Notes under the pieces: model-generated
Database searches by the model: none
The model's input: the letters and a program-made list of their open reading frames with translations, nothing else
Told to the model about the DNA's origin: nothing
In this document: one piece after another, positions 13,301 to 24,954 of the stretch
How positions within the stretch are numbered: position 1 is the stretch's first letter
Layout of the letters: every line of letters starts with the position of its first letter
Source: Brassica napus
Taxonomy: Eukaryota; Streptophyta; Magnoliopsida; Brassicales; Brassicaceae
Direction of reading: 5' to 3'
DNA length: 64,000 nucleotides
Assembly: GCF_020379485.1 (NCBI RefSeq)
Contig: NC_063439.1
Coordinates: 12,648,683 to 12,712,682, forward strand
Position numbers and translations under genes: made by a program

Positions 13301-13846
13301 ATCGCAGCTTCACTGTCGGATGCCCTCACCACAAGGTACAGCTTTTTCACATTTGGCTGTACTCTCAGAATTTTCTCGACAAAAACTAATAAAAGTTAAT
13401 GTAATTATGTGTCAGGTGATAATAGTGAGCTACTCCATAACATTTACAGCAAAAGAGAAAAAAATAGTGAGTTACTCCATTTCATATATGAATACTACCT
13501 GAAATGGTTATATATATAAACTAAATGCACATTAAATATACGGATAGCATGATACTTCTACTAAGTGTTATATATATATATAGTAAAGATTTTTTTTTCA
13601 AAGAAAAACGATTAAAATTTAATCGAGATTTTGAAGGAAATTAATATGTGCCAATCCTGATTTTATTTTTTCTCCAAACTTCAAGCAAATTCATTAGTCA
13701 GTCTCAACGTATCTTAGACGAAGTTGATTAGAATTAACCATAAGCAAACATAAAAATTAAAGAAACATACCTTTGGCAAGGAAACCGGTAGCGCCGGTGA
13801 CAAGAATAGTCTTGTTTTGGAGAAATTGAACACAGTTGAATTCCAT
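10308..13846 (-). CDS. FAR8: Fatty acyl-CoA reductase (alcohol-forming), FAR8/FAR5 type
   Basis: Reduces a long-chain acyl-CoA to the primary alcohol with NADPH; Arabidopsis FAR1, FAR4 and FAR5 supply alcohols for suberin and wax in root, seed coat and wounds. Exons (minus): 13846-13771, 13385-13282, 13147-12942, 12869-12769, 12657-12462, 12371-12210, 11305-11224, 11095-10826, 10677-10550, 10473-10308. All introns are GT-AG, phases agree and the product is 496 aa. TGATGFLA (residues 17-24) is the Rossmann dinucleotide loop; Y238 and K242 in YVFTK are the catalytic pair; a FAR_C domain fills roughly 390-490, ending GLITHVLKK. An extra in-frame ATG precedes the chosen start (13849); I chose the one matching MEFNCVQ homologues. 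S355 and V377 resemble FAR8 (A355, V377) more than FAR5 (L355, M377), which suggests a C16 preference. No disabling change is seen. Confidence 0.95.
11657..11857. mobile_element. Stowaway-like MITE in FAR intron 6
   Basis: An approximately 197-bp element (11659-11855) bounded by TA dinucleotides. Its inverted ends CTCCATCTGTTTC and CTCAATCCATTTCC resemble the Stowaway/Tc1-mariner consensus CTCCCTCCGTTTC. It is non-coding, AT-rich and able to fold. It sits in the 904-bp intron between exons 6 and 7, the longest intron of the gene, and does not touch splice sites. Confidence 0.72.
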
Positions 13847-13849
13847 CAT

Positions 13850-15878
13850 TTGGGAGAGTAAGAAGAAATGACAAATAAGTCTGTGACAGAAATCTTTTGG
13901 AGAGCAATATTATTTATAGCAGTACGCGATCAGAAAGACAATAATGCCCTCCACTTATCATTGCTTTTCTAAAATTTAAAAACTATTTAAGATGTAGAAA
14001 TAAGAAAACCCCAAATTGTCCAAAGTCCTTTAACCTTATTAAAACATAGTATACAATATACTCCCTATACTTACGATAATTGGCCAAATTTTGCTGAAGT
14101 GTAGGGTGAGGTCTCGTTTTGTTCTAAAATGCATTACTAGTTCAAACAATTCTAAGGATTTAGTTTTAGTTTATAGAAATAAATACTTACATCAAAAACC
14201 GATAAATAGATGGGTTAATTAAGAAGAAGCTTCCAGACAAAAAAAATTGATAGCCGCCTGGTGTTTAGCTTTCACTAAAAGTTTAAGAAAAAACACTGTT
14301 GCATTTTTGTCGTATACTGTGAGAAACAAAGGTTCATCAAAGTTTTTGTTAACTTGTTTGAAAACTAACTACTAAAGCGTTGGTGATTTAATTCCCTTAA
14401 TAGTACTGTAAAGATATTGGTTTCTTTGTACCTTAATTTGATTTTATTTAGTATAACTATATCTTAAATCAAACTTTATAAGAGCTGATTTTGAATCTGG
14501 AAGAATTTCCAATATTAATTAACAAAAAAACTTGTTTGAAAAGGAACACAGTGTATTTGTTTTAGTACATAAGAAACTAATTACTTGTACCTTAAGATTA
14601 TTTACTCGTTAGTCAGTTACTTTATACGAACTAAAAACATTTTATAGTCCTTTTAAAAAATAAAAGCGTTTAAAGTTCGTTGTTTTCTTAAGTCTTCAAA
14701 AATATAAGAACATTTTAAATTAAATATGTAAATGATATATATATATATATATATATAATTTTTTTTACATCTACTTAATTAATTTACAGAAATAGAGAAA
14801 AGAACCACTTCATACCAAACATATCTCGATATATTCAATCTAAGTATTATTATATCTTTGCGCAAATACATATTTACACTTCGAAAAGTTCAAATGTCAT
14901 ATATTTTTTTTTTTTTGTGAAATCATAAACCAATTACTACATCTTCTATCACATCATCTAATTTTACTGATATGGATACTACATCAATTAATTGATTAAA
15001 ATAATAAACTTATCTCATATAAGAGAAATATTTATTACAATGTTTCAGTCCTATCGTTTATTTCTTCTATTAATCTAGGTTAATTTTGGATATGTGTTTT
15101 TATAGATTGTTGTGTAGTCATGCAAATAATTTTGTAATAACAAGTTTTACAAAATGATAGAAAATATTATAAATTTTCAATTTTTTAGGAACACAATTAT
15201 TGACACATAATCAAGATTACACGAGAATAATCAATATAATTGAAACAGTATATGAATACTTCTCTTACATGAGAATTTTTTTTATTTTTAAACAATTTTG
15301 GTTAATTTTATTAAATAATTAAACAACTACATTTTCTATAAACTAATTATTAAATGATTATTTTGTTTATAATAAAAGTAAAGTTATTATATATGTAGAA
15401 TTCTTGTCATCAAAGATAGTTGGTGTAGCATCTAGATCAACAAAATTAGATGATATGATATTTCATATGACGACTAGTAGTGTATGATTTTGTCAAAAAT
15501 TAAACAAAATGTATAATATCTGAGTTTTTTAAAAGTGTAGACATATATTTGCATGATGATATAATTGATGTAAAAATTAAATATATTTCGATTTATCAGG
15601 TACGAAATAGTCATCTTCCCATATAAATATGAACGTATTAAATATTACCTCACGGAATACACTCACTCACATTTGTTTTGAAGATTTCACCTACATTCTT
15701 AGAAGCTGGGGATGTGTATTTATTGTTTACTTGCATAAAATCGAAAAGCATATTTTATTGTAATATTCTAATGAATGTAGGTAGATCTGCAAATAGTAGA
15801 TATTATTAGGTCAACAATATAGGCCAATATCTAACAATAAACACTACAAGAACTAAAAGGTTACACGTTAGAAGTATG

Positions 15879-15914
<36 letters not shown>

Positions 15915-16596
15915 TTGTATGGACTAAAGAACATGTTCTTATTTATTCCTTCGCCTAGGTGATGTAAGATTGATGGCCCGTTTGATAACTTGATTTATCA
16001 AATCGATACTCCAGTTGCATATTTCGTGGCTGTGATCCAACTTCGAAAAATTACGGGGCGTGTAACCAAATTTAGTGCTCCATTTTATTAATGTTTTTTT
16101 TTATAAAAGGCTATTATTTTTAAATCGTTTAGTTTTATTTCTAGTAGAATAACTGTCAAAGGTAAAAAATTACACCCGAAGAAATAAAAAGAGAGAATTT
16201 GCCAAATGACCAAATTCAAATGAAAATTAAGTGGATGACATTGATGTTGACATAATTAAATGCTTCAATTTATCCGGTATATCTTCTTTGATTGCAAGTC
16301 ACCGGTAAAGAACAAGAGAGAACATCAACACTTTAAGGTGTGAACACTTTTAATAGAAAACTGTTGAGAATGAGAGATATAAAAGATATCCACGTAACTT
16401 GTGTTTTTTACAGTTACGGTTTTAAATTGGGCTAGTAATGTGGTTCCCTTAAATAAAGATATAAATGATTGAATAATGTGCAAACTGAAATGAAGTCGGT
16501 GGATAATGAAAATTAAAAGGATGTTTTCATCTTATATCAGGAATATCATGTTTTTATGCTATGTGAGATCAGATTGATTATTTCTCAAACAACCAG
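13850..16596. other. Upstream region of FAR gene and intergenic DNA
   Basis: The promoter and 5' UTR of the minus-strand FAR gene must lie just above 13849; 'tatttatagc' at about 13910-13919, read on the minus strand as GCTATAAATA, is a plausible TATA box 60-70 bp upstream of the start codon. The rest is AT-rich with no gene, and includes a (TA)n run at 14738-14756 and a (GT)n run at about 15891-15914. Confidence 0.45.
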
Positions 16597-17300
16597 AAAT
16601 GCACATTCCCATGGTTTGAAAGTTTGCTGGTGCTATATTCCATTTTGAGGAAATAGTATAGGACACAAACCTGACATTTAATCCCTACATATTAACCCCT
16701 CCTATATTAGCTAAATAGAATATTCCGATCCCTAATTATTAAAGCTAAAACCTAAGCAGTAAAATATAAACTCAAATATTCGACAAAAAAAATAAATATA
16801 AACTCAAATATAATTTATAAATGTTTCCCTATATTATTTTTAATGTATCATTGATAGTATGGACCGCAAATATTAAACCTTGCACATCCGCTTACGTATA
16901 CTACGTGCCAAGACAAACCCTTAATTACTAAGTTATCCTGGAAGCAACCATGAATGCACATTCTTGGTTTGAAAAGTTACGAGTGTTCTATTCCATATTG
17001 GTGAAGTAGTACAGGACCTCAACCTAGCCTCTTACTTTTACATATTAAACCATCCTACAACCGCTAAATACTACACCCAAACTCCTAATTGGTAAATATA
17101 TACCCAAATCAATAAACTATAAACCAAATATAATCTATAACTGTTTTACAATATATTCAAAATTTATCAACCATAGTATGGAACATACATATTAAACCCT
17201 ACCCACCCACTTAAATATTAAACCCTAGACAAACCCTCTAATTACTAAATTTAAACCCAAATAACTGAACTATAAACTCAAAACAGAATTTATATAATAT
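16597..17300. repeat. Diverged tandem duplication, unit about 350 bp
   Basis: Two consecutive stretches begin alike ('aaatgcacattc...ggtttgaaa...gctatattccat' at about 16597 and 'gaatgcacattcttggtttgaaaag...ttctattccatat' at about 16951). Both continue in the same order through 'catattaaacc', 'actcctaattg', 'ataaactcaaat' and 'atagtatgga'. A partial third unit may follow at about 17300-17520. Scattered 'aaaccctaaa' words look telomere-like but are part of the degenerate repeat, not a telomeric array. Confidence 0.55.
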
Positions 17301-19039
17301 GCAATCAATTTTCTCAACCTACACGACATAGTATGGCACCGTTATAACTAGTATAGAAGGACTGACCCGGACCCAACTTTTAAATACTAAACCCTAAATT
17401 GTTATCACTAAACCCAAAACTCAACCCTCACCTTTCAAATACTAAACTCTAAATTCTAATCACTAAATCCTAAACTCAAATATAAACCCTAAACTCAAAT
17501 AGAATGGAACAAAATACATAATATAAAAAATATTGGTGAACAAAACATAACACTCTTTATTAATCGTCAAATAGAGTGATAAATTAATATATGCATTACA
17601 TAACATGAATAGAACAAACATAATACAAATTGTTTCACATTAGTAACATTATCATTATAAATAACATAGTACATTAATATGAACGCGTCAATAAGAGAAA
17701 TGTTGAATTTAAAGAGCATAAAAGACTGTTATATTTCATAAATATAGTATAGAAATATGTGTATAAGAGTAGACTTTATCATAAATAGTATAGTAACCTC
17801 AAAAAAAATATGTACACAATATATAAGTATCTCCTTCCTCGTCTTCATCAACCATGATTCTGCAATTTCATAGTCGCCTTCCGCGACTTTGTCATCTCTC
17901 TCGTCTTCGTTGATGTCAATGTCGCTTCTTCACCCAATTTCTCATCAATCGCAATTACGTAATTTCAGAAGTACGTTGATTTCAGTGCGGCGATGGTGAG
18001 AGGATATGAGGAAAAGGCGGGTTGCAACGGTAGTGGAGAAGAATATATGGTGACAGAGTGATCGGAGGTGGAGTTGATAACATAACAGCACATGATTTCT
18101 AATCTATCTTCTTTACCACAAAACTTCTCGGCAATTAAAAACGGTGGTGTCGTACATACAAATGTAAGATGAGATATATTCATTTTCCTCAAAACTATCT
18201 AATTATCTTGAAAGGTGAGAGTGAATACAACATGCCCACATATTTTACTTATTACATTAATTAATTATTTATGTAATTGTTTTTTATAGTAGGTTTCACC
18301 GGTTGAATGTGGGGACAATAGGACAATATTATATATAAGAGGCAAGTTGTATAGGTGTTGTACGGCTTACTGCATCCACCCTTCACTGGAGTAACTAGAC
18401 AGAAAATAAGTGGACTTTTGATCAAAAAAAAAAAAAAAAAAAATAAGTGGACTCATGCGGAGAAAAAGTCAACGTAACACTTGAAGAAATAAGGTGAACT
18501 TAGTCCTCAACAATTTCAAGCATGCAAGAGTGACCGCGATGAAACACCACCAAAAAAAAGAAAAACCGCCAAAGACACCAGATTTGTTATCTAATCCATA
18601 AAAAAACAACTACTTGCTACAAATGAAAGATTCATCTAAGAAAAGAAAAAAGAACATGGCGGAGAACTCACAGCTATCAGAAAAGACAGATTCAAGAACG
18701 AAAAAAACTGAAAAAGCGTTGGAAAAGTTTTCGATAAAGAAAAAGTTTGGAAAAAAGTTTAATAGAGAGAAAGTATTTGTTTTTACATATAATTTAAAAT
18801 TTAGTTTCCCTCGTTTTGTATGTAAGTAAACTTATATCATATATCAAATCTAAATCATTTGACTTGTTCTCAATAAAACCTATGAAGCACGGGACCACTC
18901 AAATGCAATTCCAAAAAGGCATAATACAAAATCACACCAGAAATATTAACAACACAAGAATGTTTTTATATTAAGCGTGTCAGTTTAGTTCAAAAGAAAG
19001 CCGAAAGTGCACACACAATTTTGATTTGATACGTAGCTA
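17301..19039. other. Intergenic DNA without a recognised gene
   Basis: A patch of higher GC at about 17820-18140 ('ctccttcctcgtcttcatc...') could be a decayed gene fragment, but no frame gives a recognisable protein. An ORF at 18614-18829 (71 aa, lysine-rich) looks like chance coding in A-rich DNA. A run of about 19 A is at 18424-18442. Confidence 0.45.
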
Positions 19040-19853
19040 GAGGATCTCCAGAAGAAACTTTATAACTTCAAATATAGAGTTTTTTGCCTTAAAAAAAACT
19101 TTAAAACTTCAAAACTTCATTACTCAAAACTCTAAATTTGAAGTTTCACTACTCAAACCTCTAAATTTGAAGTTTCATCTTTTTATTTGCATCTTGGTCC
19201 TTATAATTAATTATACCTTACATTTATGATTCTAAAGTATTTTCTTTCATAATTTTAATCTTTAAATTTTTTGTATATTTTAAATATTTCAAAATTATTT
19301 TTATAAATTTTACACATAATTTAAAAAAAAATAAAAATTTAAGATTTATAATATTTAAAAATAGAATTAGACAACAAGATATTACAAAAGAAACTTAATA
19401 GAAATTTTTTTAAGAACATACATGAAGACATAATAATTACGCAAATTTAAATATTACAACAATACTAATAGTCTAGTAAATTTTCTCCAGACTTCTAAAA
19501 TATTGTCCAAACAATTTTTGTGTAACCGAAAATGGAGCATTAGGAAAATAATTTTATGTAATAATATGGTATATTGCTTGTAGTTTAATATTTAATTTTA
19601 TGTTTCTATTTATAATTTTATATTTTAGTATATAATTTTATTAATTAATATTACTATAATATTTTATATATGTACTAGTTATCTATAAATTTCTTATGGA
19701 TTTATATTAATTATGATAAATATAAGGAGCATAGTGTAAATTATAAACAATTTTGAAATTAAATTTGAAATTTTTCTTTTTGAAAAAAACACCTTGAAAC
19801 TTCAAATATAAAGTTTGCAAGACTCTATAATAGAGAGTTTTTTGGAGATGCTC
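19040..19853. mobile_element. Candidate non-autonomous DNA transposon with GAG(C/G)ATCTCCA ends
   Basis: The left end gaggatctcca (19040) and the reverse complement of the right end, gagcatctcca (19853), form an 11-bp terminal inverted repeat. Both ends are followed by related sequence containing 'acttcaaatata(g/a)ag'. The interior has a short direct repeat 'ctaaatttgaagtttca' (about 19132 and 19162). No transposase is encoded and I could not define a target duplication, so the superfamily is open. Confidence 0.42.
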
Positions 19854-20680
19854 TTTTACAGAAAATGTTTTATATATTTAAGGGAAACTATTTAAATACC
19901 ATAACTTTTAAGCTTTTCCTAAACATACCATTACTAGTTTTGTACTAAATACCAAAACAACTAAAAATCATTAGAATGAAGAAAATCCAAATTTCTAAAC
20001 TAGAAAAGGAAACCCAAGGATAATTTTTTTATTTTTTTTTTGCAATTTATTTAAAATAAACAAATAATTTGGTATAGTAATTTATTATTTGACGCAAAAA
20101 AAATCAGCAGATTCAAAATTTATGATTTGCTCGACCTTCTTACTCTCTATGCCTTCATTAAAACATTTAGTATTTGTAACGATAACATTGTCTTAAACAA
20201 AAGAGATTTGAAGCTGAAACCGAAAAGCTGTTTGCAAATAAGGACGCACATTAAGGCTGAACATACTGCTCAAAAGAGGACACATGTGTTTGGTTCGGTT
20301 TGAAGTTCGAACTAACTGACTTTGTTAAATCAAACCAAACTTACACCTAATGCACTTTCGGTTGGTAAGGTCTTTTTTCCAATCAGTTCGGAGTCTTAAT
20401 TCCTATTTGCTTAGGTATCATTCATTCTTCTTACTGTGGGGAGGTTCTCTTACTCTCTTGAACTTTCCCTCATAGAAAATAAGTGAATATTGCTACCTAA
20501 CCCAATTATTTAGACCGGCATGATTTTTTGTGTGTGTACGATTGCAATAATATTTATTGTAATCTTTTGAAAAATGTTATCTTGCATAAACATCAGAAGT
20601 TTACTGAATTACTGTGTTTTATATCAAAGAAAATGACTGACAATTTTTTTTTGTCTATAATGGCAAAATAATGCCACTAA
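19854..20680. other. Unassigned intergenic DNA
   Basis: AT-rich and non-coding. No motif is recognised up to the start of Helitron H1. Confidence 0.5.
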
Positions 20681-23158
20681 TCCTCCTATATATTAAAAGA
20701 GAAGTCACTTTAGTGAGGTCTGGTGACGTGTCGCTCTGGTGACGTGTCGCTCATATGTGAAGTTTCAAAAAATTGTTATAATTTGATTGGTCGATTATTT
20801 TTAATTTTTATTTATTTAAATTAGATCTAAAAAATTAAGTTAAGTCTAAAAACATTTAACATCACTTGCCATATAATCTAAAGAATATTACAAATAACAA
20901 TTTACGACAACTAAATCTCAAAATTATAGAAAGATTAATAATGTTATATTTCTTACTTTTAATATTTATAAACTATAAAATATAATGAACGAATTTTTAT
21001 ATAAGATAATTATAATAGTTTTATACTCTACTTGATGAATTGTATTCAAATATAATTATATAATAACTATTTTAAATATTACAAAATCCAAACATGTTTA
21101 TTAATATGATTTTTAAATTATTTATCGTTGTTTACAGAATAAATTTATCAGAATTTTAAAATTATTTATATAATGTTATAAATTATTTATAAAAATATAA
21201 ATCCTACTATATATTTATTGAGAAGTCACATAAGTGATTTTTTATTATGTGTTGATCATAAACTCTTCAAATTGTTATAATTTGATTGACCGATGATTTT
21301 TAATTTTATTTATTATAATTATATCTAAAATAAAATGATAATTCAATTACCACTTTGCAAATAATCTACATAATATTAGAAATAATTATTTATGGTAACT
21401 AATTGTTGAAACTATGAAAGAGTAATAATGCGATCATTTTTTTATATATTTATAAATTACATAAAATAATAAACAAAAGTGTTTATTTGAATTGATATAA
21501 TGATTTTATATTCGTATAGAAAGAATTATATTTGTATATAAAGTATCATAATAACTATTAATGTCTAATAATTCAATGCATGCTTTATAAATCATTTATA
21601 AAATTATAAATACATTTATAAAAATCAGACGTTTTAAATTATTATAAGAGGTTCTAAGTCATTTATAGAAGCTTATACATTAATTTATAAAATGTATTAT
21701 GAAAATTTATCCTCCTATTACAATATTTTGAATATTTTTTCATTTTAATGGTAAAATTCCTCAACTATGTTTACTTAGTGTAGAAACCCCTAACTAAAGA
21801 TTTATTGGTAGTAATAGTAATTATGACCTATCAGATTTTAATTCATTAAATAAAATTAGTTTAGGGAGTTTTTGGTTAAATACTTAATTTGGAGGTTTTT
21901 ACCCAAAACAAACTTAGTTAGGGGTTTTAAAGTTAAAATTCATTATTCTTTCCTTATTATTAACTATTTAAATCCTTATAGTGGGATTTGTTTTATCAAA
22001 AACCAGTTGTAATCAATTGACGAGATATCTTCTTTCCTAATATCATGCATTTAATATTTAAATATATATATAGCAAGATTTGAGTTACCAAAATTATGTA
22101 TATATTATAACCAGAATATTTTTAAAAATTTATTAGAAGATATTCTATCTCATAGTTGAATTAAAATTTATTAGAAGATATTTTATCTCATAGCTTCTCT
22201 TGCAAACTAGGTCATTTAGAAACTTAAACTAATTTGCTATATAAATATCACGTCACCCCCATTAGTTTCACGCATCTATCTTTTAAGTTTTCATATGTTT
22301 TTGATCGTTATAATTTAAATTATACTTTTGTGATCTTGCGGAGGTGTATGATAATCAATAAGTAACTCATAGACGGGAACACCATTACTGATAATTTTAT
22401 TGGGGGATTCTTCTTCTCTATATATTTTTTTTCTCTTCTTCTCCATGTTGTATCTTTATCTATATTTTTGCATCAGTGGTGATTCAACTAACAAAAAGAG
22501 ACGACTATATTTATCCAGGAACTCATCATCTCTTTCGAAAAAGGTAATTCTTTTTTTTTATAAAGTTAAACCACTTATCAAGAATATAATATAAGATATG
22601 TATGATAATCAAGTGCAATTTATTTATTATGCGTGATCCTCTTCGGTACGTCTGAGAGCCAAAGGTAATCTCAAAGCTTTTTAAAAACTTTGAAACTCAT
22701 TGACGTGTCCTATCAATTATATAATTTGTTATCTTTTGGAGATTGTTTACATCTTTAAATATTTTTGTTAGAATTACCTCTTTTCTGACTCAAGGCTTAG
22801 AGAATGGAACCGTAAATCATCTCTGATGTTACAATTAAACCAATGATAATAAATATCAGGTAATTCAAATATCTCTCTTATATTTCATGGCTGATTTTTT
22901 TATTTGGGTTATGCGTGAAATATTTATTTTTTTTCAATTATATTTTCTGATGTTTTAAGATTAGTGTTAAATGTGATTGTTTTCTAAACGTTCTAATGTA
23001 TTCTTTGTTCATATAAACATAGTATAAATATCAATATGTAACATCGAATCTTTCATATTAACCATATAGATGTAATATAAGTATTATATAGTTGTAAATA
23101 TAATATCAATTTAATATTAATGTTAATGTCTGCACATGCGTGCGGACGGTCCACCTAG
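20681..23158 (+). mobile_element. Non-autonomous Helitron H1
   Basis: Starts TCCTCCTATATATTAAAAGAG and ends with hairpin 'gtctgcacatgcgtgcggac' then GGTCCACCTAG at 23158, followed by T and preceded by A. It is the uninterrupted sister of H0 (2.48 kb, same order of sequence). A second 5'-like head (TCCTACTATATATTTATTG) lies inside at 21202. Near the 5' end a 16-bp word 'ctggtgacgtgtcgct' is duplicated in tandem (20720-20751); this is absent from H2. An ORF at 22400-22594 (64 aa) is shared with H0 but is unlikely to be a functional protein. Confidence 0.87.
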
Positions 23159-23684
23159 TCAATAATTGAATCTGAACGGAGTAAATAAATCAAATAACTT
23201 GACATTATGTCAAAATTTTGTTCAGAAATGAAAATTGTTACATTAAAAACCAATATACCTTTTGATGCTAGAGATGGATTTTACACTATAAAAACGCGGT
23301 CAGGTGGGATGCAAGAGTACTGTTTTTTATACTTTTTAATAGGATGCAAGATATTTCTTTTGTTAGTTTACAAAAAAAGTTATTTCTTTTGTGCAGTACA
23401 TTGATAATTTCATAAATATTATAGTTTGTAAAGTTTTTGTAAAATTAAAATAAATATGATTAATATGAAGTTCTTATATTTTAAAATGTTATGATAAAAA
23501 ATAAAAGAATATGTTTGGAATATTTTTTACGAGAAGAAATAGAAAAATATAGTGCAGAAATTTTAATTTTTAGTTTTAAATATATATGTTTCTGATTTGT
23601 TAACCAGGGAGATCAGCTAAAAAAATCAGTATAATTCTTTGAAATTTATAGGAATATTGCCATTAAAGGAATTTACTGGTGACT
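23159..23684. other. Unassigned spacer
   Basis: AT-rich. An ORF at 23207-23404 (65 aa) has no recognisable motif. Confidence 0.5.
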
Positions 23685-23850
23685 AAGGCTTCGAATGTTT
23701 ACAACCGTCCCGCCCCGCACCGCAGTTAACAGTAACAAAAATCTATACATATACTATATATCTATATGTTTTTATAACTGTTAAAACTGCACCGCAGTTG
23801 AACCGCTTGTTCCGCACCGCTCAAACTGCAGTCACCATTCGGAACCTTAA
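23685..23850. mobile_element. hAT-like MITE
   Basis: An approximately 166-bp palindromic element. The ends aaggcttcgaatg and, reverse complemented, aaggttccgaatg form inverted repeats. The interior is rich in 'accgca' words in both orientations ('ccgcaccgcagtt', 'aactgcaccgcagtt'). Flanks tggtgact and ggatgact agree at 6 of 8 positions, which fits a decayed 8-bp hAT target duplication. Non-coding. Confidence 0.55.
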
Positions 23851-24954
23851 GGATGACTGGAATCAATAGGACAAAGTCGAATTCTGCACAAAAAAAAAAT
23901 CAGAGTTGTTAAACCCCTTTTTGTAAACTTTATGTATGTTTTTGATTAGTGACTAATTCTTCTTTTATAACATAAAGACAATTTAAAAAAAAAATACAGG
24001 GACAATGTTATAGATACAAGAGTTCAAACACAAACATAGACTAATAGTCTTACAAATGAGACAAAGATACAAATTATTATTTCTGGTTTAGTTTGTTGAA
24101 TTTGATAATTTAAGATAATCTTCACGTAATTGCTTTTGTCGATCTTTTTCCTGTTTGGTCAACTCCTTGTTTGTAGGCGGAGGGAGTGCGTGAAGTTCAT
24201 TTTAACAAGTCACCGAAAACGATACGCTTTTCCAAAAAAATTTCCGAAAATTCTATTGGGTCACATACAAAATCACATGATGTCCATAATTTGGCTCCAA
24301 ACTTGTTTGACCAAAGCAATACCCTTTTTCGAATAGTCAATTGACTTTAGGAAAAAAGAACTACTGAGACCACAAAATAAATTTTGATTGGCCAAAATTA
24401 TAACTTGTATTAGTGAGTTAAATATGACGTCAATGTCACCTAAGTTTGAACTTGCTAATTTTCCTGTGACATAACATTTTCGAGCAGAACTAACCAAACC
24501 ATTTCTCTTCCAAATTATTATTTCTGGTTTAGTTTGTTGAATTTGATTTTTGAATATAAAATGACTATTAATGAAACCTTGCAATTCTATATTTTGACAT
24601 TATATTGTTCTGTAAATCATATGACAAAGTTTGATGAATGTTTGAAAATTAAAACAATTCAATTTTTTTGTTTTTATAAAAATATGAGCAATTCATACAC
24701 ATAATATTTAACAATGTATGATAACCGTATGGGAATTCATATGTTAACAATATAGAATATTTCTTATAGTATGATACATATATTTTAAAAATAAAATTAT
24801 AAACACATTTTACATTATAATGATAAACACGTTAAATGAGATCTTGGATTTGATATAATTTCTAAAATTGCTCTACTTATACTTTTATCACCGAAAATTC
24901 TCTCACCTACCGAACTACGAACCATATAAGAAGATCATGGGTGTAAGTTGCGAA
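23851..24954. other. Intergenic DNA with a perfect 37-bp direct repeat
   Basis: Copies at 24070-24106 and 24511-24547 are identical by eye and 441 bp apart. ORFs here (24130-24336 plus and 24273-24584 minus) have no recognisable motif. No gene is called. Confidence 0.5.

Noticed and set aside
12960..13502. 180-codon plus-strand ORF
   Set aside because: Antisense to FAR exons 2-3 and the intron between them.
17200..17500. Interstitial telomere-like repeats (aaaccctaaa)
   Set aside because: The words are irregularly spaced and mutated and belong to the diverged 350-bp repeat. There is no array of exact telomere units.
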